This document shows, in pieces, positions 38,947 to 47,020 of a stretch of DNA of 56,317 bases. This DNA comes from Armatimonadota bacterium. GTDB lineage: Bacteria > Armatimonadota > JAAZEB01. Location of the stretch: assembly GCA_012512265.1 (NCBI GenBank), contig JAAZEM010000155.1:1-56317 (forward strand). Reading direction: 5' to 3'. The notes beneath the pieces are model-generated. The model did not search any database and was not told where the DNA came from. It worked only from the letters and a program-made list of their open reading frames with translations. Each line of letters opens with the position of its first letter. Positions within the stretch are counted from its first letter, which is position 1. The position numbers were made by a program, and so were the translations under genes.

Positions 38947-39204
38947 GCCTGCGCTCCCCGACGCAACCGCCCAGGGCCCACGCCGCGTGTATCCCACGGA
39001 CGCATTGGAGCCAGAAGAAATCCGCTGGTCTTTAATGTAGTGTTAGGGACAGGCAATGTTCTTTTCGGCATGGCCGGCTTATTCTTGAAGGTTCATCACG
39101 TTCGTGGCTGAGGAGGCCGGGGGATCCCCCGCTTTCCCATCCGCGTCCGCTCCCTTCAGCCGTGGTATCGACTGTATCGACGCCGGCGCGGGGCCAACCG
39201 CGCC
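38947..39204. other. Divergent intergenic region
   Basis: Between the KaiC-cassette promoter and the cobalamin-controlled promoter. I see the palindrome GGGGGATCCCCC near 39119-39130 and no gene. Confidence 0.3.
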
Positions 39205-39234
39205 TTGACACTGCGGGGGCGGGCGCGCTATAAT
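39205..39234 (+). promoter_or_regulatory. Sigma-70 promoter for btuFC
   Basis: TTGACA (39205-39210), 18-bp spacer, TATAAT (39229-39234). The start point near 39241 is at the 5' edge of the cobalamin riboswitch. Confidence 0.85.
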
Positions 39235-39240
39235 CAGCGC

Positions 39241-39415
39241 GACACCCCGGACGGCTGCCACGCGCGCAGGCGCCGGGGCAACGGCGCGGGTGGCTCATGG
39301 GGGCGCAAGCCGCCACGGGCTGAAATGGGGAAGTCCGGTGCAACTCCGGCGCAGTCCCGCTACTGTAACCGCAGACGCCCTGCGGGAGTCAGACACCCAG
39401 CCCGCTGCCGGTCAT
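39241..39415 (+). promoter_or_regulatory. Cobalamin riboswitch
   Basis: The class I cobalamin core is recognisable: GCCACGGGC then GGGGAAGTCCGGTGCAA near 39311-39343, CTCCGGCGCAGTCCCGC (39344-39360), TACTGTAACCGC (39361-39372), and a B12-box-like AGTCAGACACCCAGCC (39387-39402). It lies between a consensus promoter and btuF. High adenosylcobalamin should turn off the transporter genes. The region after it holds GGGGGGAG, a ribosome-binding-like sequence that could be masked. Confidence 0.9.
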
Positions 39416-39501
39416 TCTCTTCCTTCGCGTGAAAGGGGGGAGTGACGCTGCCTCTGCCGCCGGCGGTCCAGCCCACCACTCCCCAAGATGAGGAATGCCG
39501 G

Positions 39502-40434
39502 ATGCATGCGTCATTTCGGGGAGCCTGCCTCCTGCTGGCCGTCGCTCTCTCCTTTGCCGGGTGCCGCCAGCAAGAACCGCCAGTCGCTCCAGCGCGCGTG
39601 CCCGCACAAGCGGCGGTGATCGATGATCTCGGGAGGCCTTGGGATGGCCATCTGCCGGCACGCCGCATCGTCTCGCTCGCCCCGAACGTGACAGAGATCG
39701 TGTGCGCGGTCGGAGGCCAGGAGTACCTCGTCGGGATCGATACCGCATCCGACTATCCTCCCGCCGTGAAGCGCATTCCCCAGGTTGGAGAGTTCCTCCG
39801 CCCTAGCATCGAGCGGATTGTCTCGCTGCGCCCGGATGCTGTGATCGTCTCTAGCGCCACCCTGCCCGCTCCTGAGGCCGACCGCTTCGCCCAGACGCTT
39901 CGCGCTCCGGTCTTCGTGCTCAACCCGGTACACTTGGAGGACGTCTGCCGCAACGTGCGCATCATTGGCCAGCTGCTCGGACTGGAGCAAGAGGCGGAGG
40001 CCGTCGCCGCGAAGACGGAGCGCCGCCTGGCGGACGTCGCACGCCGGGCCGGCGGGCAACCGCGGCGGCGTGTCTTCCTCGAGATCTGGCACGAACCCCT
40101 TACCACCGTAGGGGGCGGCACCTTCCTGGATGATCTGATCCGCCTGGCGGGAGGCCAGAACGTCGCCGCGTCGCAGAAGAAGCCCTTCCCCACCTTCAGC
40201 CTGGAGGCGCTTCTCGCCGCCAATCCGGAGGTGTACATCGTGACCACCGGAATGGGAGCCGCGCCGGACCCGGCAAAGCGGCCTGGTTTCGGCGCCCTGC
40301 GCGCCGTGCGCAACCGGCGCGTCGTCTCTGTTCCCGGCGATCCCGTGATGCGGCCGACGCCACGCCTGGCCGAGGGCGCCGAGCACCTGCTGCGGGCCAT
40401 CCATCCGGAGGCGCAAGCCGATGAAGCCGAGTAG
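39502..40434 (+). CDS. btuF: Cobalamin/iron-siderophore ABC transporter substrate-binding lipoprotein
   Basis: A 310-aa cluster A-II (BtuF/FhuD-like) binding protein. ATG 39502, after GAGGAA with 6 nt spacing, opens a lipoprotein signal ending SFAG|C21. The family features RRIVSLAPNVTEIVCAVG, VGIDTASDYPPAVKRIPQVG and LRPDAVIVS are clear. The upstream cobalamin riboswitch strongly supports corrinoid as substrate rather than iron. Its 3' end overlaps btuC by 14 nt. Confidence 0.9.
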   Translation: MHASFRGACLLLAVALSFAGCRQQEPPVAPARVPAQAAVIDDLGRPWDGHLPARRIVSLAPNVTEIVCAVGGQEYLVGIDTASDYPPAVKRIPQVGEFLRPSIERIVSLRPDAVIVSSATLPAPEADRFAQTLRAPVFVLNPVHLEDVCRNVRIIGQLLGLEQEAEAVAAKTERRLADVARRAGGQPRRRVFLEIWHEPLTTVGGGTFLDDLIRLAGGQNVAASQKKPFPTFSLEALLAANPEVYIVTTGMGAAPDPAKRPGFGALRAVRNRRVVSVPGDPVMRPTPRLAEGAEHLLRAIHPEAQADEAE

Positions 40435-41449
40435 AAGGCAGGTCGTCTGGGCGCTTCTGCTCCTGCTGCTGGTAGCCGCCGCCACCATCGGCATCGGAGT
40501 TGGCCCGGTGCCGGTGCCGCCCGGCGAGACACTCGATGCCCTCATCCGACTCCTGGCTGGCCAGCCGGAGTCGAGCCCGGCCGATGCCATCGTCCGGGTT
40601 CGCCTGCCACGCATCGCGCTCTCCGCCGTAGTGGGTGCTGGGCTTGCCGCATCTGGCGCCGCTCTGCAGGGTCTCTTCCGAAACGCCATGGCCGATCCCT
40701 ACCTGCTCGGGATTTCGGCTGGCGGCGCGCTTGGGGCCACGCTCGCCATCGCGCTCGGTCTCGGCATCACCACCCTCGGACTGGCTCCCGTGCCCCTTTT
40801 CGCGTTTCTGGGCGCCCTCGCCGCGGCATGGGCCGTCTATGCTCTGGGGAGAACCAGCGGCCGCGTGCATACAGAAACACTCCTCCTTGCCGGCGTCGCG
40901 TTGAGCGCGCTCCTTTCCGCCGCGATCTCCTTCCTGATCGCCCTGAGCGCCCGCGAAGAGGTGGTGAGCGCCGTCTACTTCTGGACGCTTGGAGGCTTCT
41001 ACCGCGCGGATTGGAGCCGGGTGTGGATCGCCCTCCCCTACGCGTTCCTCGGCATGGGCCTGGCATGGCTCTATTCGCGCGACCTGAACGCTCTGCTTCT
41101 CGGCGAGGAGTGCGCGCTCAATCTGGGCGTCGATGTGGAACGCACAAAACGAGTTGTGCTCGCCGGCGCGGCCCTCGCGAGCGCCGCCGCCGTTTCCGTA
41201 TCGGGGATCATCGGCTTTGTGGGCTTGATTGCCCCGCACATCGTCCGGCTGATTCAAGGTCCCGACCATCGCGCACTCATCCCCGCATCCGCGCTCACCG
41301 GCGCCCTCTTCCTTGTGATCTGTGATACGCTGGCGCGCACCCTCTTCGCCCCCACCGAGATGCCCATTGGAGTGCTCACCGCGTTCACCGGAGTGCCCTT
41401 CTTCCTCTCTCTCCTGCGCCGGTCGCAACGGGTTTCCCGGCACGCCTGA
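40421..41449 (+). CDS. btuC: Cobalamin ABC transporter permease (FecCD family)
   Basis: A 342-aa membrane permease with about ten helices. Family motifs: RLPRIALSAVVGAGLAASGA, FRNAMADPYLLGISAGGALG and GFVGLIAPHIVRLIQGPDHR (contact with the ATPase). It overlaps btuF by 14 nt. The ATPase gene btuD is not next to it; the following 700 bp are non-coding, so the ATPase must be encoded elsewhere or shared. Confidence 0.93.
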   Translation: MKPSRRQVVWALLLLLLVAAATIGIGVGPVPVPPGETLDALIRLLAGQPESSPADAIVRVRLPRIALSAVVGAGLAASGAALQGLFRNAMADPYLLGISAGGALGATLAIALGLGITTLGLAPVPLFAFLGALAAAWAVYALGRTSGRVHTETLLLAGVALSALLSAAISFLIALSAREEVVSAVYFWTLGGFYRADWSRVWIALPYAFLGMGLAWLYSRDLNALLLGEECALNLGVDVERTKRVVLAGAALASAAAVSVSGIIGFVGLIAPHIVRLIQGPDHRALIPASALTGALFLVICDTLARTLFAPTEMPIGVLTAFTGVPFFLSLLRRSQRVSRHA

Positions 41450-41543
41450 CACGTGACGGACCCGGCCAGACGGGACGCCGTTCCCGCCTCATTCCCCAGG
41501 CCCCATCCAGCTGTTCTCCTGCGAGAGAGGCAAGCGGTCACAA

Positions 41544-41573
41544 TTGCGTGACCGGAGGCGTTTGTGTTAGAAT
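41544..41573 (+). promoter_or_regulatory. Candidate sigma-70 promoter
   Basis: TTGCGT (41544-41549), 18-bp spacer, TAGAAT (41568-41573). It would transcribe the structured gene-free region 41580-42164 and perhaps the gene after it. Moderate match. Confidence 0.5.
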
Positions 41574-41579
41574 GCACGC

Positions 41580-42164
41580 GAAGGCGTTATCCAACGTGCC
41601 GTGGCCCGCGCGATGCGGCGCCTAGTCCGCACGGTGCGCTTTCAATGCGGTTCCGATCTGCGGCCTCAAGGAGTTGGGGAACTCCGCGTCGTATCTGCCT
41701 GATGGCGGTCTTCGCCAGCCCACCGGTATCCGGTGTGCGACGGTGGTCGCCGGGCTGCGTTTCGGTCGTTCCGGTCGCACAGAATGCCTGCTTCTTAAGA
41801 AGAGGGACAAGCGACCGATAATGCCTAGTGGGAGAGGCCGCGGGCCAGCGCGCCGCTTTCACGAATGCACCTCGCTAGGGAATCCGAAAGGATGGATTGC
41901 CAGGCGAGGAGAGGCCGCGAGCTGCAAATTCGCGCTCTATCGGGGCCACCGGCGTTGCCGCGAGCAGGCGTCCAGAGTCGCGATGTAGGTGTTGCTGCCC
42001 GAGAGCCGGACGCACCCATTCGCAGTGCTGAGTATCCGCCCTCGGGGTCTTCTGGATGGAGCGCCCCGCGTCCGGGGAAGCGAGGAGGATTCCGAGCGCC
42101 CGGAGCAACGAGAGTGGAGTGAGGGCCGGATATGAATTACGGGTTGGAAGGATAGGCACCACGC
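41580..42164 (+). ncRNA. Candidate structured RNA or very long leader, unidentified
   Basis: About 585 nt without a believable gene but with many local stems in series: GGAGTT-GGGG-AACTCC (41670-41685), TGGCG-GTCTT-CGCCA (41703-41717), CACCGG-TAT-CCGGTG (41721-41735), GCGAC-GGTG-GTCGC (41737-41750), and CCTCGC (41870-41875) with GCGAGG (41904-41909) enclosing ATCC-GAAA-GGAT (41882-41893), a GNRA tetraloop. I looked for RNase P RNA, tmRNA and SRP RNA cores and did not see them. A promoter-like sequence lies just upstream. Confidence 0.35.
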
Positions 42165-42737
42165 TTGGAGATCCTGCGCATCGCTTTCGAAGGGGACAAG
42201 GTTCAGATTACGCTTCGCATGTCAGAGCCCTTCAACACACGCGACAAACCCCATCTCGCGCGCGGGCTCTTCCGCATGCTGCCGCGGCTGAAGAAGCACC
42301 GTTGCTACAACGAGGGCAACCTGAGCTTCCAGCGCGAGGCAGCATCCACTGAGATCGCCCACCTGCTGGAGCATCTCGTTTTGGAGTTGCAGGCCGTGAC
42401 GCTATGCGGCCGAGGCATCCGGGGCGTCACCTACTGGAACTGGCGGGAGGAACCAACCGGACAGTTCCATATCGACATTGACGCGCCCCATCCCGGCGTA
42501 GCGCTCGGCGCGGTGTGGCTCGCTCAGCGCATTATTCGCGCGATTGATGAGCGGCACCCCGAGACGATCGATATCGAGACCGAGTTGCGCACGCTACGCG
42601 CGATTGCCAAGCTCCCGGTGGATGCCATTCCAGCCCTCCCCGTGGAGGATTTCCCGCGCTGGGAGGCCACGTGGGCACAGCAGGTGGCCGAGTTGGTCGC
42701 CCGTTCCAAGGAGCAAGCCCTCGTCACCTCACACTGA
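42165..42737 (+). CDS. Orphan cyanophycin-synthetase-like N-terminal domain protein
   Basis: A 190-aa protein. The segment STEIAHLLEHLVLELQAVT (about 64-82) and the later HPGVALGAVWLAQRII resemble the N-terminal domain of cyanophycin synthetases (EH-x-ALELQ type), without the ATP-grasp and Mur-ligase-like domains that make the polymer. No cphA is in the window. The start is TTG 42165, about 12 nt after AAGGA; an internal ATG at 42219 is possible. Function unknown; a stand-alone substrate- or primer-binding module is one idea. Confidence 0.62.
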   Translation: MEILRIAFEGDKVQITLRMSEPFNTRDKPHLARGLFRMLPRLKKHRCYNEGNLSFQREAASTEIAHLLEHLVLELQAVTLCGRGIRGVTYWNWREEPTGQFHIDIDAPHPGVALGAVWLAQRIIRAIDERHPETIDIETELRTLRAIAKLPVDAIPALPVEDFPRWEATWAQQVAELVARSKEQALVTSH

Positions 42738-42784
42738 GGCCCGGCTAGCGCCCGCGCCCCAGCCTGGAGAGCGCAGAAAGCATT

Positions 42785-42824
42785 CGGCCCCTCGAGCCCC
42801 CGGGATCGGGGGTTCGAGGGGCCG
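42785..42824. terminator. Bidirectional hairpin between convergent genes
   Basis: A 17-bp stem (42785-42801 with 42808-42824, one G-U, 6-nt loop) lies between the cyanophycin-domain gene and the KGG protein gene. No U-tract. Confidence 0.6.
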
Positions 42825-42852
42825 CATCCGGAACGCACTCGTCTTCTCGAAC

Positions 42853-43167
42853 CTACTCGCTTGCCTCTTCACGCTGGCGCCTCGAGCGCGCCTCGCGCCC
42901 CAGCTTGCCAATCCGGGAGTAAAACTCTGTGCCGTGCGTATCGCGAACCGCTTCGCCGCCCTTGCGGCCAATCTCCGTGTAGAAGCTGGAGCCGTACTTC
43001 TCCTTCACGCGCTCTCCGCCAAGCCGGCCCGCCGTGCGCGCCAAGGAGGGGTCTGCCGCGAACCCACCCTCGCGGTCGTGCTCATGCGAACCACGATGTG
43101 CCTGGGCGATACGAGCCGCCCCTTCCGATCCGGGCTTGGGCCCTGGCCGTTGCTTCCGCTCTGCCAT
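42853..43167 (-). CDS. KGG-repeat stress-type hydrophilic protein
   Basis: A 104-aa very hydrophilic protein with the stress-induced KGG motif repeats: GRLGGERVKEKYGSSFYTEI, GRKGGEAVRDTHGTEFYSRI and GKLGREARSRR. Similar proteins (GsiB, Em-like) rise during starvation, desiccation or acid stress and are thought to be disordered protectants. AAGGAGG lies 9-10 nt before the ATG. It lies in a group of small stress-type genes. Confidence 0.85.
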   Translation of the reverse strand: MAERKQRPGPKPGSEGAARIAQAHRGSHEHDREGGFAADPSLARTAGRLGGERVKEKYGSSFYTEIGRKGGEAVRDTHGTEFYSRIGKLGREARSRRQREEASE

Positions 43168-43664
43168 CTTGGATGACCTCCTTCGGATACCACAACGTCA
43201 CTCATGGGACAGCGGCGAGCCGACACCAGAACCTGAGTGCGGCGCGGACCACCACCCCATACCACGGCGCCGGCACACAAAATACCGGCGCGTTACCGTG
43301 CGGGCCGCGAGCGCTCCACCGAACCGTGTTACGCGATGTATCTCCCCTCGGAATGTTGCGTTTCCTGCCCTGCGCCCTTTGCCGGAGCCCGGCCCACGGG
43401 GTTTCGCAGCACGACGCTTCCCTTACCCCCATAGACTACGTTCCCCAGCCTTTCCGGCGGTGATGCCGGAACGAGAACCGACTGCGGCGCATCTCCCCGC
43501 TCAGACCCGGTCCGCTTCCCGGATCCGGCGGTGTCCCGGACGCTGCCGGTCAATCGCAGAGCCAGCCGGGACTTCCGAGGATGTGTGAAGGGTATGATCA
43601 ATACGCCAATCGCTGGGGGCACACCGCCCTTGCCGGGCATCGTACCACTGCGATTCGCGCAAGC
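43168..43664. other. Gene-free interval
   Basis: About 500 bp between the KGG and YtxH genes, both on the minus strand. No gene, consensus promoter or large repeat recognised; the KGG gene's promoter should lie here. Confidence 0.3.
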
Positions 43665-43693
43665 CTGCCGGCGCCACGGGGTGGCGCCGGCAG
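43665..43693 (-). terminator. Hairpin after the YtxH gene
   Basis: A 13-bp perfect stem (43665-43677 with 43681-43693, loop GGG) begins 6 nt beyond the YtxH stop on the minus strand. No U-tract follows on that strand. Confidence 0.55.
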
Positions 43694-43699
43694 ACACTT

Positions 43700-44095
43700 T
43701 TATGCATCTTCAGGCTTGATCATAGGAGCAGCCGTCTCGTCGATGCGCTCCTCAAGCTCGTCTTGCTTCTCTTTCGCCGCCTCGACGCCCGCATCCACGG
43801 CTGCCGTCACCCGGCCGCGCAGCTCGTCAACGCGCGAGCGTGCCTGCTCCATGAGGCCATCCGCGCGCTCCCGAAGCGTGGTGACCGCCTCGCCCGCGCG
43901 CTCGCGCGCGCATCCGGCAAACTCACCCACCTTCTCGCGCGCCTGGCCTGCATATTCCGTCGCTCTCTCCCCCACCTTGCGGCGCACTTCCACGCCGGCC
44001 ATCGGTGCATAGAGTAGCGCTGCGGCGGCGCCAATCAACCCACCAATTACTAGCCCAAGGGCGAAATCCCTGCTGCTGTTGTTGCTATCGCTCAC
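43700..44095 (-). CDS. YtxH-domain membrane-anchored coiled-coil protein
   Basis: A 131-aa protein with one N-terminal membrane segment (about 11-30) followed by LLYAPMAGVEVRRKV, the YtxH signature, then a long charged helix of about 80 residues rich in Ala/Glu/Arg. GTG 44095 overlaps the DUF948 stop (GTGA) with GGAGG 9 nt upstream. YtxH proteins are general-stress proteins in Bacillus. It pairs with the DUF948 gene, a common combination. Confidence 0.82.
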   Translation of the reverse strand: MSDSNNSSRDFALGLVIGGLIGAAAALLYAPMAGVEVRRKVGERATEYAGQAREKVGEFAGCARERAGEAVTTLRERADGLMEQARSRVDELRGRVTAAVDAGVEAAKEKQDELEERIDETAAPMIKPEDA

Positions 44096-44511
44096 TTGCC
44101 GTTGCCTCCCTTCGCTCTTGCGAGTGCCTGCCACACTTCCAATCCCTTGCCTACCCCGGCACGCACACTCGCCAGGTTGATCATCGGACCGGAAATTGCC
44201 TCTTGCACGATGGAGGAGGTGGTATCCACCCGCTGTACTACCCGCTCCGCCACCTGTTCACTGAGGTCCGCAATGTGCTGAGCCTTCTCTGCAACCTCGC
44301 CGCTGATTCTCTCGGCACGCTCGGAAACCACCGTGGCGGTCTCCCTGACCGTGCCAAAGAGATCTTCCGCCTGGTTCATCAACGTGGTGGCTTTGCCGCA
44401 GAGGCCTCGGAGCTGTTTGTAGATGCCAAAGGAGGCAATCGCCAGAACGACCCAGCCGCCCACTTGCAGCACGGCTATGATGATCAGCGCAATCTCCGCC
44501 GCTGGGCTCAT
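44092..44511 (-). CDS. DUF948 membrane-anchored coiled-coil protein
   Basis: A 139-aa protein with an N-terminal membrane helix (about 5-30, AEIALIIIAVLQVGGWVVLAIA) and a long helical region with VSERAERISGEVAEKAQHIA repeats, as in DUF948 (YtxG-like) proteins, which are stress-induced in Bacillus. It is first in a two-gene operon with the YtxH gene and has overlapping sigma-70 and sigma-B-like promoters. Confidence 0.82.
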   Translation of the reverse strand: MSPAAEIALIIIAVLQVGGWVVLAIASFGIYKQLRGLCGKATTLMNQAEDLFGTVRETATVVSERAERISGEVAEKAQHIADLSEQVAERVVQRVDTTSSIVQEAISGPMINLASVRAGVGKGLEVWQALARAKGGNGK

Positions 44512-44533
44512 GCTGTATCCCCCTTTTTACAGC

Positions 44534-44562
44534 ATTCTAGCACATGATACCCTCTCTGTCAA
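44534..44562 (-). promoter_or_regulatory. Sigma-70 promoter for DUF948-YtxH
   Basis: On the minus strand, TTGACA (44562-44557), 17-bp spacer, TAGAAT (44539-44534). The leader to ATG 44511 is about 15 nt and contains AAAAAGGGGG. Confidence 0.8.
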
Positions 44563-44572
44563 CCCCTCAAAC
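44547..44572 (-). promoter_or_regulatory. Overlapping sigma-B-like promoter for DUF948-YtxH
   Basis: On the minus strand, GTTTGA (44572-44567), 14-bp spacer, GGGTAT (44552-44547). Boxes and spacing equal those at 29099-29124. It overlaps the sigma-70 promoter, so the operon may have basal and stress-induced transcription. Confidence 0.4.
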
Positions 44573-44690
44573 GCCCACCGAGCGCGCCCCCAGCCCCACC
44601 GCAAGGGGGCGCCAAGCAGACGCTATGGGGCTTCGCGCTAGCCTCTGATCAGCCGATCCGAACTTGCGCTCCCCCGGCCACAAATGCAAA

Positions 44691-44733
44691 AGGCGCCCCT
44701 CCTCGCGGGTATATCCCACAAGGAGAGGCGCCT
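44691..44733 (-). terminator. Rho-independent terminator of minCDE
   Basis: AGGCGCC (44691-44697) pairs with GGCGCCT (44727-44733), extended by CTCCT/AGGAG after one mismatch. On the minus strand the stem is followed by TTTTGCATTTG, a fair U-tract. It lies 130 nt beyond the minE stop. Confidence 0.65.
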
Positions 44734-44865
44734 CTAATCGTTTCCGCCGCAAAAAAAGCCAGCCATTACTCCACGCGGCGACGCCGGCGCGTGGAGTATC
44801 TCGCCAACAGGGCGCGGGCAGATACCACCCGTGGGCCCCGGAGAGGACGACGCGCGCGCCCTCGC

Positions 44866-45129
44866 TCAGCGCTTCCCGCGCTTCATCCTGCGGATGGGCA
44901 CGGTCGCCACCAGGCTGACGGCCCCTCCCGTGTCGGTGATCGTGATCACCGAATTCTGCTCGTCAACGTCCATGAACTCGGAAAGCACCCGCGTCAGGTT
45001 GGCGCGCATGCGTTCCATCGTTTGCGGCGACACACTGGCTCGATCCTGAACCAACACCCGGCGGATGCGCTCGCTGGCAACCTTACCGGAGGGCTCGGGC
45101 CGGCCAAAAAGGCGACTGAGAAAAGGCAT
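44866..45129 (-). CDS. minE: Cell division topological specificity factor MinE
   Basis: MinE stimulates the MinD ATPase and drives MinCD away from mid-cell. The 87-aa product has the N-terminal membrane-binding MPFLSRLFGR, the MinD-contact strand RIRRVLVQDRASVSPQTMERMR and a C-terminal dimer domain. It follows minD by 17 nt in the order minC-minD-minE. Confidence 0.93.
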   Translation of the reverse strand: MPFLSRLFGRPEPSGKVASERIRRVLVQDRASVSPQTMERMRANLTRVLSEFMDVDEQNSVITITDTGGAVSLVATVPIRRMKRGKR

Positions 45130-45146
45130 GGTCTCCCCCTTACTAC

Positions 45147-45950
45147 CTATGCCTTGCCAATACCCAAAAACCGCCGGATCCGGCCGAGCATGCCGTCGTC
45201 CTCCTCCAGCGACATGAGGGGAACATCCTCGCCCACCAACCGGCGAGTGATGTTCTTGTAGGCCCGCGATGCACCGGCTTTCGGATCCATGACGGCCGGC
45301 TCGCCACGGTTGGTCGAGACGACGATCGCCTCATCCTCTGGCACCACGCCAAGAATCGGCACCGAGAGGATCTCGCTGATGTCGTTGATATCCATCATAT
45401 CGCCGCGCTTCACCATGTGAGCGCGCACGCGGTTTACAATCAGGCGAATATCGCGCAGTTCCTCGGCCTCCATCAGGCCGATAATCCGGTCCGCATCCCG
45501 CACTGCCGAGACTTCAGGGGTCGTCACCACCACCGCCTTTTGCGCCCCGGCAACGGCGTTGCGAAAACCCTGCTCGATCCCGGCCGGGCAATCAATCAGC
45601 ACGAAATCGAACTCGCTGCGCAGGTCCTGGCAGATCTTGCGCATCTGATCCGGGCTCACCGCGTTCTTGTCGCGCGTCTGAGCGGCCGGAAGCAGAAAGA
45701 GGCCATCGTAGCGCTTATCTTTGATCAGCGCCTGCCTCAGCTTGCACGTGCCCTCCGCCACATCCACCAGGTCATAGACGATGCGGTTCTCCAGGCCCAT
45801 CACGACGTCCAAGTTGCGCAGGCCGATATCGGTATCTACCAGGGCGACCTTCTTGCCTGCCAGAGCGGTCAGGCCCACGCCCAGGTTGGCGACAGTGGTG
45901 GTCTTGCCAACGCCGCCCTTACCGGATGTGATCACCACTACTTCACCCAC
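45147..45950 (-). CDS. minD: Septum site-determining protein MinD
   Basis: MinD is a membrane-binding ATPase that recruits MinC to block Z-ring assembly near the poles. The deviant Walker A KGGVGKT is at residues 11-17. GTG 45950, with AAGGAG 8 nt upstream, gives the standard MGEVVVITSGKGG start and 267 aa; the longer frame would add 24 non-conserved residues. DTDIGLRNLDVVMG is the MinD signature. The C-terminal RIRRFLGIG is an amphipathic membrane-targeting helix. Confidence 0.96.
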   Translation of the reverse strand: MGEVVVITSGKGGVGKTTTVANLGVGLTALAGKKVALVDTDIGLRNLDVVMGLENRIVYDLVDVAEGTCKLRQALIKDKRYDGLFLLPAAQTRDKNAVSPDQMRKICQDLRSEFDFVLIDCPAGIEQGFRNAVAGAQKAVVVTTPEVSAVRDADRIIGLMEAEELRDIRLIVNRVRAHMVKRGDMMDINDISEILSVPILGVVPEDEAIVVSTNRGEPAVMDPKAGASRAYKNITRRLVGEDVPLMSLEEDDGMLGRIRRFLGIGKA

Positions 45951-46127
45951 AGGGTATGCTCCTTCTTGGTCTACAGGGTCCGGATCCGGGGGATGGGTAT
46001 CGGGCGCCGAGGCCGCTCGCATTCAACCGGTGGCGCTCGCCCGCCTCTGGTTCAGGATCCTAAGTGCTATTTGTCGCCCTTACCAATCACATGGTCAGCC
46101 CGCCCCGCTGAACCCTGAGCTCAACGA

Positions 46128-46886
46128 TCAATGCTCTTCCCAGCCAGGATAGGGCTCAATGAGTAACATGCCGTCGCGCACGCTCGCCACCTCAGGGCGT
46201 GGCCGGGCGAGATCACCATCTGGGGGCCGGCCGATCACATTCGCGATGCGCAGTTGCGTCGGCGCCAGGCAGAGTGCCGAAACGATGGCGTTGGCGGCGC
46301 CACGCGCGCCGGCATGCGCCAGGCCACGCAGTGCGCCCATCACCAGAATGTCGCCACTCGCCACGACTTCAGCGCCGGCGTTGACATCGCCAATGATCAC
46401 CACGCTGCCATCGTACTGGACCCGCTGCCCGCTGCGCAGGGTGCGATGGAGAAAGAGCGTGCGCTCTTCAATCTGCTGCTGTCTCTGGCCGCTCTGATCC
46501 CGCGTACTCGGCAACACCGCGGCAGATACAGGCCTCTCCGGCTCGGGGTCTCCCTCCTCCGCGACGCTCCACTGCTGGAGCACCACGGCACCCTCGACGC
46601 CGCCAGGGCGGTTGCGCTCGGGCAGGTTGGAGACCACGCGGCGCACCACCAGGCCATACTCGTCCTGGAGCGTATGGATGAGCCGGGCAAACTCCTCCCT
46701 GCTCAGCTCCCTCCGACCGATATCAACAATAGCGCCAGCACCCCGAAAGAACTCCGCGGCGCCGCTCAGCTTCTCGCGGAGGTGGCCGAGCACTCCTCCA
46801 AACTCGCCGTCCTCATCCAACAGGATCAGAAAACCATCCCGGATTCCCTTCACGGAAACCGGCTCTCGTGTCTTTGTGGGATCCAA
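46128..46886 (-). CDS. minC: Septum site-determining protein MinC
   Basis: MinC blocks FtsZ polymerisation when carried by MinD. The 252-aa product has the N-terminal FtsZ-binding domain (SVKGIRDGFLILLDED, about 10-100) and the C-terminal beta-helix (GSVVIIGDVNAGAEVVASGDI to MLLIEPYPGW) that dimerises and binds MinD. The TTG start at 46886 has GGGAGG 11 nt upstream. A 177-nt gap separates it from minD. Confidence 0.93.
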   Translation of the reverse strand: MDPTKTREPVSVKGIRDGFLILLDEDGEFGGVLGHLREKLSGAAEFFRGAGAIVDIGRRELSREEFARLIHTLQDEYGLVVRRVVSNLPERNRPGGVEGAVVLQQWSVAEEGDPEPERPVSAAVLPSTRDQSGQRQQQIEERTLFLHRTLRSGQRVQYDGSVVIIGDVNAGAEVVASGDILVMGALRGLAHAGARGAANAIVSALCLAPTQLRIANVIGRPPDGDLARPRPEVASVRDGMLLIEPYPGWEEH

Positions 46887-47020
46887 GTTTGGCTAGCCCT
46901 CCCAACCTACCGTTGTGATCATTCCGCGCTTGGCCACCGATTCCTGCGTGCCAGCAGAGAGAGATCGAGAGGAGGAAGCGTCTCTGCCGCCGCGAAACCA
47001 GTGCCAGAAAGGAGCCCGAT

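Noticed and set aside
41580-42164. RNase P RNA, tmRNA or SRP RNA
   Set aside because: The conserved cores (GAGGAAAGTCC of RNase P, the tmRNA tag and tRNA-like ends, the SRP GGAAGCAGC loop) are not seen.
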